64,000 nt of DNA from NCBI GenBank assembly GCA_964421085.1, contig CAYQVO010000011.1:1-64000 (forward strand). The letters are read 5' to 3'. The position numbers and the translations under genes are program-made. The stretch is from CAYQVO01 sp964421085 (GTDB lineage Bacteria > Bdellovibrionota_C > UBA2361 > CAYQVO01). The notes under the pieces are model-generated. The model did no database searches and had not been told where the DNA came from. It worked only from the letters and a program-made list of their open reading frames with translations. Positions 25,802 through 35,061 of this stretch are shown in pieces. The stretch's first letter is position 1, and every line of letters starts with the position of its first letter.

Positions 25802-27598
25802 ATGAAGCTACCTGCCCGAAATGAAAAACTCGTAAAATGGGTCGATGAAATGGCCCGCCTCTGCAGGCCCCTTGCCGTTGAATGGTGCGACGGGTCTGCG
25901 GAAGAATACAACCGGATCTCCTCCCTGCTTATCGACGGGGGAACATTCAGAAAACTGAACGAAAAAATCAGGCCGAATTCCTATCTTGCATGGTCTGACC
26001 CGGGAGATGTCGCCCGCGTGGAAGACCGGACCTTTATGTGCAGCGCCGACCAGGACGATGCGGGCCCCACCAATAACTGGATCGACCCGAAAGAGATGAA
26101 AGCCACTCTGCTCGGGCTGTTCGACGGTTCCATGACCGGCAGGACAATGTACGTTATCCCGTTCTCAATGGGACCTGTCGGTTCGCCGATCTCTCATATC
26201 GGCATTGAGCTCACCGACTCGCCATATGTTGTGGTCAACATGCACATCATGACCCGCGTCTGTCCCGGCGTTCTGTCTGTTCTCGGCGCCAATGGGGATT
26301 TCGTAAAATGCCTGCATTCGGTGGGTGCGCCGCTTGCAGACGGGCAGAAAGACGCTGCGTGGCCCTGTAACGCCACAAAGTTTATCGCCCATTTTCCGGA
26401 GGAAAGGACCATCTGGTCCTACGGCAGCGGTTACGGGGGAAACGCACTGTTGGGAAAAAAATGCTTCGCCCTGAGAATCGCCTCCTCAATGGCGCGCGAA
26501 GAAGGATGGCTTGCCGAGCATATGCTGATAGTTGGCGTCGAGTCTCCTGAGGGTGAAAAGAAATACATTGCAGCCGCATTCCCGAGCGCCTGCGGAAAAA
26601 CAAACCTTGCCATGCTTGTACCGCCTGCCGGCTTCGAAGGATGGAAGATCCACACAATAGGGGACGATATTGCCTGGATTAAGCCGGGTGCTGATGGAAG
26701 ACTGTACGCAATCAACCCGGAAAGCGGGTTCTTCGGCGTTGCACCGGGCACATCGATGAAGTCGAATCCAAATGCGATTCGAACGCTGACGAAGAACAGT
26801 ATTTTCACGAACGTCGCACTGACGCCTGACGGTGATGTATGGTGGGAAGGCATGACTGATACCATTCCGGCATCGCTCACATGCTGGAGGGGACAGCCAT
26901 GGACTCCGGACTCCGGAAGAGCTTCGTCACATCCAAATGCGCGCTTCACCGCACCTGCATCACAGTGTCCCACGATTGATCCTGCCTGGGAGAATCCGGC
27001 AGGTGTTCCGATCGATGCGTTCATATTCGGCGGACGCCGGAGCACGGTTGTTCCCCTCTGCTACGAAGCGTACTCATGGACGCACGGCGTTTATGTCGGA
27101 GCCACGATGGGTTCCGAAAAGACGGCTGCAGCGGCAGGAGCAGTGGGCGATATCAGGCACGATCCTTTCGCCATGCTTCCTTTCTGCGGGTATCACATCG
27201 CCGATTATTTCCAGCACTGGATCAATATCGGCAAATCGCTCGAGAATCCTCCGAAGATATTCAAGGTAAACTGGTTCAGGAAAAGTCCTGACGGGAAATT
27301 CCTCTGGCCAGGTTACGGGGAAAACATGCGCGTCCTGAAATGGATCTTCGACCGCACGAACGGAAACGGCGGGGCAGTCGAGACGCCTCTCGGCTATATG
27401 CCGCGATATCAGGATATCGAATGGAAGGGGCTCAGCGGGATGTCTGAATCGCTTTTCAATGAAATTGTGGCGATAGATCATGAAGGTCTGAGCAGCGAGG
27501 CAGTTGCTCACGGCGAGTTCTTCAAAAAACTGGGCCCGAAAGTCCCGGCTGAATTGTGGAATGAACTCAGGCAGCTTCAGGAGAGGCTTAAGGGATAA
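25802..27598 (+). CDS. pckG: phosphoenolpyruvate carboxykinase (GTP)
   Basis: The 598-residue enzyme is GTP-type PEPCK of full length. It has the GTP P-loop FPSACGKTNLA (residues 260-270, with the family Cys at 264), the metal-binding TIGDDIAWIKPG, PEsGFFGVAPGTS and the C-terminal VNWFRKSPDGKFLWPGYGENMRVLKWI. It interconverts oxaloacetate and PEP for gluconeogenesis. GGAGG lies five bases before the ATG. It stands alone, so its regulation cannot be read from neighbours. Confidence 0.97.
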   Translation: MKLPARNEKLVKWVDEMARLCRPLAVEWCDGSAEEYNRISSLLIDGGTFRKLNEKIRPNSYLAWSDPGDVARVEDRTFMCSADQDDAGPTNNWIDPKEMKATLLGLFDGSMTGRTMYVIPFSMGPVGSPISHIGIELTDSPYVVVNMHIMTRVCPGVLSVLGANGDFVKCLHSVGAPLADGQKDAAWPCNATKFIAHFPEERTIWSYGSGYGGNALLGKKCFALRIASSMAREEGWLAEHMLIVGVESPEGEKKYIAAAFPSACGKTNLAMLVPPAGFEGWKIHTIGDDIAWIKPGADGRLYAINPESGFFGVAPGTSMKSNPNAIRTLTKNSIFTNVALTPDGDVWWEGMTDTIPASLTCWRGQPWTPDSGRASSHPNARFTAPASQCPTIDPAWENPAGVPIDAFIFGGRRSTVVPLCYEAYSWTHGVYVGATMGSEKTAAAAGAVGDIRHDPFAMLPFCGYHIADYFQHWINIGKSLENPPKIFKVNWFRKSPDGKFLWPGYGENMRVLKWIFDRTNGNGGAVETPLGYMPRYQDIEWKGLSGMSESLFNEIVAIDHEGLSSEAVAHGEFFKKLGPKVPAELWNELRQLQERLKG

Positions 27599-27727
27599 GC
27601 ATCAGTCGAACGCCCGATGCCTGTCTGCACTTTCCATCTCTGTCATTTCAAATTCACCATCTCTTGAAGGGTAAGGGATTAGTCGCCCTCATCCCGCTTA
27701 TTGAATCCGGATGCAAGACGAACGCGC

Positions 27728-27755
27728 TTGTGCAGCTGCAGGATTCTGATAAAAT
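27728..27755 (+). promoter_or_regulatory. candidate promoter for the gene at 27786
   Basis: TTGTGC (27728-27733), 16 nt and TAAAAT (27750-27755) make a fair sigma70 promoter. It predicts a start of transcription near 27762, which argues for ATG at 27786 rather than TTG at 27768. Confidence 0.4.
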
Positions 27756-27785
27756 AAACACTAAGACTTGGTTTTACCTTTTGAG

Positions 27786-28619
27786 ATGATTTTCAGTAGT
27801 ATTTTCACGTTATTAGATCGTTCAAGAACACCCCGGCAGGATAAAAGCACAGCCTTGCTCAACGAGGCCCGCACCGGACTTGAAGCATCCTTCAACAAAT
27901 TCGTCGGGACATATCTTGCGCTTCAGGCAAACGGGCTTGAACTCGACGACATGCCCTTCAGCAGATCTCGTGCTGAAAAGGGAGCATTATGTACGGAAGA
28001 AAGGCTCTTTTTACGAATGATAGTGGCCTCAGAGTCGAGGTCTTTTGCCGTTCATTCGGGAGAAAGAGAAGTCTCCATAAAGACGATGCCCGTAACTTCA
28101 AATGAAGACCTTTCAGGGAAAATGGCACTTGCTGTCGAGATCGTCGATCAGGCCGGCGTGCGGTACGCCTTCAAGTTTGCAGGACAAAGTCTGTTTCATC
28201 GCGAAGACGATGAGAATAATACTTACTCGACCCTGTCCACTTTGAACATCGCAAAGGACGGAACTGTGAGCGGCGATGGCCCATGCTGGACCGGTTTTGT
28301 GCTTGAATGCTTCGCGAATGGAAAAAGAATTCTCTGTCTTCCCGGAACAGGCCCGGCGCCGGACGGCGACGACCCTTCAGCAGAAACCGCAGAACACCTG
28401 GCCGGACTGATGGATCTGTGCTCTGAAATCCTGTCGTCGTGGGCCGACGAACGGAAAAACCTGATATGCGGGGAGACAGACGCCTCAAGTGAATTCACGT
28501 TCAGCGCCGATCTTCGAGAAACATTGCGGAGGGAAGCGGAGACAATTCGCCGCAGGCGGGAGACGCAGGATGAAGCCTGCTGCCACGCGATGAATCAGCC
28601 CGCCCGGAGTCCGTTCTGA
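27786..28619 (+). CDS. hypothetical protein
   Basis: The protein of about 277 residues is not recognised. It has no signal peptide. A helical N-terminal third (LLNEARTGLEASFNKFVGTYLALQ) is followed by a mixed beta region (ALAVEIVDQAGVRYAFKFAG, GFVLECFANGKRILCLPGTG) and a helical, Arg/Glu-rich end (RETLRREAETIRRRRETQDE). The stop lies 2 nt from the end of the convergent gene at 28621, as expected for a real gene in compact DNA. Confidence 0.55.
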   Translation: MIFSSIFTLLDRSRTPRQDKSTALLNEARTGLEASFNKFVGTYLALQANGLELDDMPFSRSRAEKGALCTEERLFLRMIVASESRSFAVHSGEREVSIKTMPVTSNEDLSGKMALAVEIVDQAGVRYAFKFAGQSLFHREDDENNTYSTLSTLNIAKDGTVSGDGPCWTGFVLECFANGKRILCLPGTGPAPDGDDPSAETAEHLAGLMDLCSEILSSWADERKNLICGETDASSEFTFSADLRETLRREAETIRRRRETQDEACCHAMNQPARSPF

Positions 28620-28620
28620 A

Positions 28621-28986
28621 TTAATCTTTGAAAAGCTTCCAGGGATCCTCAGTTTCCGGAGCGTTAACCAATTGAAATTTCGCACCGTCGAGCTTTCCCG
28701 AAATGAGGGGAATAAAGCTCGAATCCGCCGGCGGGTTCAAATGCCGGTCTCTGCCGGGCTTGAAAATATTGACTATTCTTCTTATACGCGGTTCGGGCGC
28801 CTGTACCCGAGGCGATCCTTCCTGGGGCCGGGTGTATGTGCCATCGTCCGGTTTCGGCCGGCGATCAACCATGATGAAATCCGGATCTGCGGAAGTTTTT
28901 CCACTGTCTTCTACGGTTATCCCGCCTTTGAATTTCACAGGACGACTCCCCCGTTCATCTAATAAAATTATCCCGCGATCCCGCAT
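28621..28986 (-). CDS. hypothetical polar protein
   Basis: The 121-residue protein is not recognised. It is polar and Pro/Arg/Asp-rich (DRRPKPDDGTYTRPQEGSP) with no membrane segment. The ATG at 28986 is preferred because GGTGG lies 6 nt upstream; a longer frame to 29073 lacks a site and overlaps the divergent gene region. Confidence 0.5.
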   Translation of the reverse strand: MRDRGIILLDERGSRPVKFKGGITVEDSGKTSADPDFIMVDRRPKPDDGTYTRPQEGSPRVQAPEPRIRRIVNIFKPGRDRHLNPPADSSFIPLISGKLDGAKFQLVNAPETEDPWKLFKD

Positions 28987-29097
28987 GTTAATCCACCAGG
29001 TAGAGCATTCATTCTCGCGAAACGAGTCATGCGCCTTTACTACCTCTCTGAATCTGGTATTCTTCACTGGCATGCCTACAGGGAGGAAGCGCCGTCA

Positions 29098-29526
29098 ATG
29101 AATCGCTCATCATATTCTGAACTGGGCGATTCGAGCGACGCGACAGTTGTCGTTGCCGATGATCCGGAAAGAGTAACCATTCGAAGCGTTCGCTGGGCGC
29201 GGCTTCATCCATCGTCTCCGATCCTCAATGACCGAATCCTCGGGAGAATTCGTCTCATTCTCGATCGCACAGGCAAACCGGCTGTGTCGGTATCGACCAT
29301 ACTGGGAGATGTTCTTATTGCAAGAACGACGAAAAGACAGGAATACAGGGTCGCTCTGCTGTGGCCGAAGAAAAAAAAGCCGCGCGCTCCGCACGACTAC
29401 ACCGTCTCACACAAACATCTCGAGAAAGCCGAAAAGGGAGTATCTCTGGTTGTTGATGGACTCGTTTCCGCCGCTCTGAAGGTGGTCCTCAAAAATCCGA
29501 AAGAAACAGAACAGCCGGGATTGTAG
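29098..29526 (+). CDS. hypothetical basic protein
   Basis: The 142-residue protein is not recognised. The first part is acidic-polar; the rest is rich in Arg and Lys (WPKKKKPRAPHDYTVSHKHLEKAEKG) with short beta-like runs (GRIRLILDRTGKPAVSVSTILGDVLIAR). GGAGG lies 11 nt before the ATG at 29098; the frame extends upstream to 29029. It is probably cytoplasmic and possibly nucleic-acid binding from its charge. Confidence 0.5.
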   Translation: MNRSSYSELGDSSDATVVVADDPERVTIRSVRWARLHPSSPILNDRILGRIRLILDRTGKPAVSVSTILGDVLIARTTKRQEYRVALLWPKKKKPRAPHDYTVSHKHLEKAEKGVSLVVDGLVSAALKVVLKNPKETEQPGL

Positions 29527-29650
29527 TGCCGACTTTCTGAAAGCTATGGCAGTCCTTCCCGAACGCCAGTCTCACCACATTGAGAGCCAATGTTGATTTC
29601 GCACACGCCCGAAGGTATTTTGGGCTTTGAAACATTTCAGGGAGAATATG

Positions 29651-31072
29651 ATGACACAGGCTGCAATCGGACTTATTGGCCTTGCTGTAATGGGCGAAAA
29701 CCTCGCTCTCAACATGGAAAGTCGTGGATTCAAGGTTGCAGTATTCAACAGATCCATCAACAAAGTCGACGATCTTCTCGCAGGCCGCGCTCAGGGGAAA
29801 AACATCGTCGGCGCGCATTCACTTCGGGAGTTCCTCAGTCTTCTTGAAAAACCAAAAAGAATCGTCCTCATGGTCAAGGCCGGCGCACCGGTGGATGCTT
29901 TCATAGATCAGCTTGTACCTCTTCTCGACAAAGGCGACATAGTCATCGACGGCGGCAACTCGCATTACAAAGATTCAGAACGAAGGACAAAGGATCTTGA
30001 AGCGAAGGGACTGCTTTATGTCGGGTCCGGAATATCAGGCGGTGAGGAAGGCGCCCTGAAAGGACCGAGCATAATGCCGGGAGGATCCTTCGCGGCCTGG
30101 GAAGCTATTGCCCCGATTTTTCAGGCGATAGCTGCAAAGGCCCCGGACGGATCGCCCTGCTGCATGTGGATGGGACCGCGGGGAGCGGGACATTTCGTGA
30201 AAATGGTTCACAATGGAATAGAGTACGGAGACATGCAGCTCATCAGTGAAGCCTACTCTATGCTGAAGTATGGTCTCGACCTGAGCGCGGACGAGCTTCA
30301 CAGTGTGTTTTCAGAATGGAACGGGGGCCGGCTTGACAGCTACCTGATAGAGATTACCGAAAGAATTTTCCTGGCAAAGGATCCTGAGACGAAACAGCCC
30401 CTTGTCGATGTGATTCTTGACCGGGCGGGGCAGAAAGGAACCGGCCAGTGGACAACCGAAGCTGCACTGGAACAGGGCGTGCCGGCACCAATGTTCTGCG
30501 AGGCGGTATTTGCAAGATCGATGTCGGCGCTGAAAAACGAGCGCGTGGCGGCGTCTAAAATTCTCGAAGGCCCCCGGGAGCCGTACAGAGGCGACAGGCA
30601 TCAGCTCGTCAAGGCAATTGAAGCCGCCCTTTATGCGTCGAAGATCTGCTCTTATGCCCAGGGATTTGCCCTGTTAAGAGAGGCTTCGGCCGCATACGAA
30701 TGGGATCTCAAGCCAGGCGAAATTGCGCTGATATGGCGGGCAGGATGCATTATCCGCTCCCAGTTCCTCGGCAGGATAAAAGAAGCGTTTGACACAGATC
30801 CTGGACTCCGCAATCTGCTGCTTGCCCCGTACTTCAAGGAAGCGGTGCAGGGCGCGCAGGAACAGTGGAGAACCGTTGTGTCGACGGCCGTCGAGCTGGG
30901 AATACCCGTGCCGGCCTTTTCATCTGCGCTCTCATACTTCGACAGCTATCGCCGCCCGCAGCTTCCGGCAAACCTCATTCAGGCGCAGAGGGATTTCTTC
31001 GGCGCTCACACTTACGAGAGAACCGACAGAGACGGTGTTTTTCACAGCGACTGGCTCGAGTTGACGTCCTGA
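29651..31072 (+). CDS. gnd: 6-phosphogluconate dehydrogenase (decarboxylating)
   Basis: The 473-residue enzyme has the NADP-binding fold (IGLIGLAVMGENLALN, close to the usual GLAVMGxNLALN), the substrate signature CCMWMGPRGAGHFVKMVHNGIEYGDMQLI with catalytic Lys and the conserved HNGIEY, and the C-terminal FFGAHTYERTDRDGVFH typical of the long dimeric form. It makes ribulose-5-phosphate, CO2 and NADPH in the oxidative pentose phosphate pathway. Two ATGs lie side by side; the second has the better spacing to GGGAG. No zwf is visible nearby. Confidence 0.97.
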   Translation: MTQAAIGLIGLAVMGENLALNMESRGFKVAVFNRSINKVDDLLAGRAQGKNIVGAHSLREFLSLLEKPKRIVLMVKAGAPVDAFIDQLVPLLDKGDIVIDGGNSHYKDSERRTKDLEAKGLLYVGSGISGGEEGALKGPSIMPGGSFAAWEAIAPIFQAIAAKAPDGSPCCMWMGPRGAGHFVKMVHNGIEYGDMQLISEAYSMLKYGLDLSADELHSVFSEWNGGRLDSYLIEITERIFLAKDPETKQPLVDVILDRAGQKGTGQWTTEAALEQGVPAPMFCEAVFARSMSALKNERVAASKILEGPREPYRGDRHQLVKAIEAALYASKICSYAQGFALLREASAAYEWDLKPGEIALIWRAGCIIRSQFLGRIKEAFDTDPGLRNLLLAPYFKEAVQGAQEQWRTVVSTAVELGIPVPAFSSALSYFDSYRRPQLPANLIQAQRDFFGAHTYERTDRDGVFHSDWLELTS

Positions 31073-31224
31073 AAATAGAACGGAAGGATCGCGAGTCGAA
31101 GCGCGCTTCAGAGTCAGCGGGGACTTCCTGGTGACGGATATCCTGGCCTCGTTCAAAGCGGCGATCCTTTCAGACTGGCATAGATATCAGCATCAATCGG
31201 CAAAATCGAAAACATCACAGTTGA

Positions 31225-31572
31225 AACTCCTGCCGTATCATCTCTGATGCCGCGTCGCGTGTCGGAACGCCCGCAAAACGGGCACTCGATGCCCTCTCAG
31301 GCGGCAGTTATCGGGAAGAGAAATCGGCTGAGTCTATCCCTCTTGTCGAAAAGGGAACTCAGAGTGTACCCGAGCCGACAGTGATGAATTTCGATCTGCC
31401 CGGCAGACCATCCATGCAGATGGTGACGTACACAGGCGCCGATCTTATGAAGGCTGTCAAATCCGACCTCCTGCCGGATCCCCGGATGCTTGTTCACCTG
31501 ATTAAAGATCCGCCTGAGGATGAAGAGGACAGGAAGAAAAAGAGGGCCCCGCTGCTGATCCTGCGCGCATAA
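31225..31572 (+). pseudogene. small open frame lacking a good start
   Basis: A frame open from 31225 to 31572 reads like protein (AASRVGTPAKRALDALSGGS...EPTVMNFDLPGRPSMQM...LVHLIKDPPEDEEDRKKKR), but the first usual start codon in frame is GTG at 31381 without a ribosome site. It could be a 63-residue gene or a 5'-truncated remnant of a slightly larger one. The rest of the 31073-31642 gap shows nothing else. Confidence 0.3.
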
Positions 31573-31642
31573 TCATCGAAGCCTTCCACAAACTGTCAAG
31601 ATTCTCCGCCCTGATTCATCCCTGGAAATTTGCACATTTTCT

Positions 31643-32407
31643 TCAAACGCCGCAGGGCACATCGACAAACTCAACAGGAATGCGGAACTTCGTACTGATG
31701 AGTTTCCCGAGATTCTGCACCCCCAATTTTTCAGTGTTGTAATGCCATCCATTGACAACGTTGAGACCCAGCTCCTCTATCGCCCGGACATTTTCCTCCC
31801 GCATATCGCCGCAGAGAAACGTATCGGCGCCTGCATCCATGGCCTGTTGAAAGTGCCCGGAAGACCCCCCTGAAATGACCGCGACATGGCGGACCTTTTT
31901 CGGCCCGCCTTCTATTACCATGGACTTTGTGCCGACACTCCTGTCGACTCTTGCGGCGAAACTTTTCAGACTCTCGGCCTTCGGCAGAGTGCCGACATAC
32001 CCGACCTCGAACGGCTTTATATTCCCGATTCCAAGAAGTCTGCAGAGGCTTGCGTTATTGCCGATTTTCGGATGCGCATCAAGGGGAAGATGGAAACCGC
32101 AGAGAGTTATGTCGTTGGCAAGAAGCAGCGCAAGGCGCTTTCGCCAGAACCCTCGAATGACCGGTGGATTCGGAAGCGCACTTCCAAAGATGCCGTGATG
32201 AACGATTACCAGCTCCGCTCTGCGAATCACGGCCGCTTTTATCAGTTCCTCGGACACGCTTACTCCGGAGACTGCCCGGCTTACTGTCCTGGACCCTTCA
32301 ACCTGCAGGCCGTTTACGCAGTAATCCTGGAACTTTCCGGTGTTCAAATAACGGCAGCAGAAAGACACTATCTCATCTCTTGAGACAGTTCTGTTGTTTT
32401 TCTTCAT
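31643..32407 (-). CDS. Nif3-like dinuclear metal-centre protein
   Basis: The 254-residue protein matches the Nif3/YbgI family: DYCVNGLQVEG near the N-terminus, ELVIVHHGIFG with the metal-binding HH pair, LCGFHLPLDAHPKIGNNASL, then HVAVISGGSSG and the late metal ligands in NVVNGWHYNTEKLGVQNL. Usually the late motif is GHyxTE; here it is GWHYNTE. Family members are hexameric and bind two metals. The biochemical role is unsettled; some are annotated as GTP cyclohydrolase I type 2. It begins 3 nt after the stop of the secreted-protein gene upstream. Confidence 0.9.
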   Translation of the reverse strand: MKKNNRTVSRDEIVSFCCRYLNTGKFQDYCVNGLQVEGSRTVSRAVSGVSVSEELIKAAVIRRAELVIVHHGIFGSALPNPPVIRGFWRKRLALLLANDITLCGFHLPLDAHPKIGNNASLCRLLGIGNIKPFEVGYVGTLPKAESLKSFAARVDRSVGTKSMVIEGGPKKVRHVAVISGGSSGHFQQAMDAGADTFLCGDMREENVRAIEELGLNVVNGWHYNTEKLGVQNLGKLISTKFRIPVEFVDVPCGV

Positions 32408-32410
32408 TAC

Positions 32411-32920
32411 TCAGCTTCGCACGAATCCGTCGCGATACCTGAAGTTTTTGACCCGGATCGCGAACTTTCTCGAAATGATGACCAATCCGCCGCGCTTGCG
32501 GGTCGCCCGGTATGCTTTCCTGGCGAGGCTTGCTCCCGAGTCCCAGCTTCCGCGGACATATCGGGAATAATACCTTTCCCCGTAAGGAAATCCAAGGTTC
32601 CACCATCCGAAAGCACCGATAACTTTGCTGCATTTCGAATCGAAGATCCGTTTCTTCTTCCCGCCGTACCAGTATTTGAAGTTCTGGATTATGAGGGTCG
32701 CCCCTCTCCCCCCATGCACATTGTCGGGTTTGTAAAGAATGCCGCCTTCCTTGAACTTTGCGAGTTCGATAATTTTCCTTCCGCCGCAGAGCGGCGCTGC
32801 GGTCCTGGTGGCGGTGGGCGTGACCGTGGGAGTCGGCGATGATTGGATCTCCTGCGCCCCCGCCTGAACGGCCGCAGAGAGTGAAACCAGAAAAACCAGA
32901 AAATTTGAAACTGCCCTCAT
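32411..32920 (-). CDS. secreted hypothetical protein with Pro-Thr linker
   Basis: The protein of about 169 residues starts with a signal peptide (MRAVSNFLVFLVSLSAAVQAGA), then a short SSPTPTVTPTATRTA linker like that of the pectate-lyase protein at 5900. The remaining 130 residues are basic and aromatic, with two Cys (APLCGG, DSKCSK) that may pair. GGAG precedes the ATG at 32920. The compact tail with many Tyr, Trp and Arg suggests a polysaccharide- or wall-binding domain; that is inference only. Confidence 0.65.
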   Translation of the reverse strand: MRAVSNFLVFLVSLSAAVQAGAQEIQSSPTPTVTPTATRTAAPLCGGRKIIELAKFKEGGILYKPDNVHGGRGATLIIQNFKYWYGGKKKRIFDSKCSKVIGAFGWWNLGFPYGERYYSRYVRGSWDSGASLARKAYRATRKRGGLVIISRKFAIRVKNFRYRDGFVRS

Positions 32921-33036
32921 AAATCTCCAATCTTCAGTTCTAATTGATATGCTTCCGTATTTTTTCAGTTTCCTTCTGAACCGGCAAGCCGCCAAAATCC
33001 GAAACGTTTCCCCGTCCGGATGTCACCACGGGCAGC

Positions 33037-34599
33037 TCATGCGGCAATAACACCCGAAGCCGGCCAGGGCGGCGAGCCGCCTTCCCTGAAGCTGCAGGGA
33101 TCCTCGAAAGATGCGTAGATAAAGCGGAATATGCCACGATGGTCTTCTGCCATGCCGTTGATGACCCTCCGGAGGGCCGGATCCGGAGTATGGCTTTCAA
33201 GGTAGTCTTTCACCACCTCGGCATCTATTCCTTTGAGGTCGGATATATCACCGACAAGCTTCGGAAGAGCTGTCCGCCTGGCCATCCCGGATCGAAGGTG
33301 CTGGTACGACGCGAGTGGAACCGCACTTGCCTTCTGAACGATCCGTTCCTGCTTCACAGGATCAGTGATATTCGCCAGTGCTTTCCTCAGGGAATTCGGC
33401 GATTCCCATTCTGCGCGGTTGAGCAGGGCCGGCCATCCCACTGCAAAAAAGAGGTGCCTTCTGGAAAATCTTCGAAGATCAATCGTGGTGAATTCGTGGG
33501 CGGGGTTCATGCTCAGGACCGCAACAGCCCCCCTGTTCTTCCGGAAAAATTCGTCGAGCCGCCACACGGTTTTCATGAGCATGTATCTGGAGGCAAAAGA
33601 TGCGGAACCCTTTTCTTTTCCGGTCCCGATTATGGTCGAAAGCTCTTCGCACTCGCCCCACGTCAGACATGAATGGAGCTTCACTTCCGGTCTGAGCAGA
33701 GCATAGAGTTTTTCCGCTCCAAGTAACGCAAGCACGCATTTCTGTTCAAAATTGAGGCGGGAAGAAATTACTCCTTCCGGGAAAAGCCTGTCCGTATCAA
33801 CAGGACGTTCCCTGAAAAAAGCGGCAAGGCGCGCGCGCAGTCCATCCTTCAGAGCACCGGGCTTCTCCTGGGACGCCCTGAAGATTTCAGTTTCCTTCGG
33901 CTCCCAGGGCTCCTGATAAAATATGTGCCTGACTTCCATCTCATCGAGCTTCCTCAGCATCCGAAGATGGTACGCTGCGTGAGCTTCGATGGTATAAATG
34001 TCCATACCATGCCGCGCGGGGGCGAGCTGATAAAGCCGGACAATCGTTCCGCTATCGGGGTCACCTCTGAAAATGACTTCTTCTTCTGTATTCCCGTTGT
34101 CCCTGAATCTTGTATCCATGATGGCGTCTATAGACACAAAGCCTCTGGCATAACGGAGAAGATATGCCCGGAGGGAAGCACTTTCAGGCCCCATGTGCAC
34201 GCTCTCGAGTTCGATGAGCTTCCGGCGCCACGCCACGGAACTCAGTTCCATCTTCCCAGCCGCAACTGCCTGCGCCTTTGGAGACAGTATGTTCGGAAAA
34301 TCGAACACGGAAACTTCCGGGGTGTCCTGCAGCAGCGCGAGTTCATGCCCTTCGGTCAGCTTTTTTTTGACCAGTATTTCCGAAACTTTTTCGGGACGGC
34401 TCCGTCTGAAGAAAACAGTTTCCGGAGGGGGTGCATCATTGACAGAGGGTGCCGATTCATTCGCAGGAGGGGCGCCCAGAGACACCGGAACATCATAAAG
34501 TCTCGTGGACTGAAATGAGAGAAGCATCTCCTCCCGGATCTGCCTTTCGGAAGCGTGTATGAGTCCCCTCCCGGTTTCTGTATCGCCAGTAGATTCCAT
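33037..34599 (-). CDS. hypothetical protein of 520 residues
   Basis: This is the longest unrecognised gene in the window. It has no signal peptide or membrane segment. After a Pro-rich stretch near residues 40-60 it is mostly helical. Notable segments are RRKLIELESVHMGPESASLRAYLLRYARGF, LSSRLNFEQKCVLALLGAEKLYALL-type helices and LPKLVGDISDLKGIDAEVVKDYLESH. No nucleotide-binding or catalytic motif is evident. AAAGGA lies close to the ATG. The ending is Pro/Trp-rich. It stands alone between the secreted-protein/Nif3 pair and a small lipoprotein. Confidence 0.65.
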   Translation of the reverse strand: MESTGDTETGRGLIHASERQIREEMLLSFQSTRLYDVPVSLGAPPANESAPSVNDAPPPETVFFRRSRPEKVSEILVKKKLTEGHELALLQDTPEVSVFDFPNILSPKAQAVAAGKMELSSVAWRRKLIELESVHMGPESASLRAYLLRYARGFVSIDAIMDTRFRDNGNTEEEVIFRGDPDSGTIVRLYQLAPARHGMDIYTIEAHAAYHLRMLRKLDEMEVRHIFYQEPWEPKETEIFRASQEKPGALKDGLRARLAAFFRERPVDTDRLFPEGVISSRLNFEQKCVLALLGAEKLYALLRPEVKLHSCLTWGECEELSTIIGTGKEKGSASFASRYMLMKTVWRLDEFFRKNRGAVAVLSMNPAHEFTTIDLRRFSRRHLFFAVGWPALLNRAEWESPNSLRKALANITDPVKQERIVQKASAVPLASYQHLRSGMARRTALPKLVGDISDLKGIDAEVVKDYLESHTPDPALRRVINGMAEDHRGIFRFIYASFEDPCSFREGGSPPWPASGVIAA

Positions 34600-34796
34600 C
34601 TTCCTTTCTGCCGCCGCACTGACCCGCTCGCGAGGTTTCCAGAGAGTGCGTGCTTTTTCAGTGAACTAAAAAATATAACGATAGCTTCCGGGAACCTCCA
34701 GTACGGTTCCACGTCTACAGGTAATTTTACCATCCCCCCGAAGCTAGTAAAGCAGCTCTGCCGCCGAAGCTGCGAATGGTTATTCTGAAGAGTACG

Positions 34797-35009
34797 TTAC
34801 TCTGTGAATGTCCCGACTACATCCATACCGATAGCGCATCCGGTAAGGATTTCTCTGTCCATCTCGCCGTAACGCTCGTAGCATTTTTTGCAGGCATCCA
34901 GAGCTATTGGAAAAGAGCTCTCCGCCTGCATCCTTCTGCAGTAACTGTGGGCAGTGGTTGAACACGCGGAGAGAAGAACTATTGCGGTGAAGAGAATGGC
35001 GATTTTCAT
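34797..35009 (-). CDS. small lipoprotein
   Basis: The 70-residue protein has a clear lipoprotein signal (MKIAILFTAIVLLSACSTT, lipobox LSAC with Cys16) and four further Cys in the mature part (HSYCRRM, DACKKCYE, TGCAIG), which may form two disulphides. No ribosome site stands out. It is divergent from the ABC-F gene. Confidence 0.6.
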   Translation of the reverse strand: MKIAILFTAIVLLSACSTTAHSYCRRMQAESSFPIALDACKKCYERYGEMDREILTGCAIGMDVVGTFTE

Positions 35010-35061
35010 GAGACAATATTAGTAAGTCGGATAATCAATATCAATGTGTTAGTCTGCTTCA

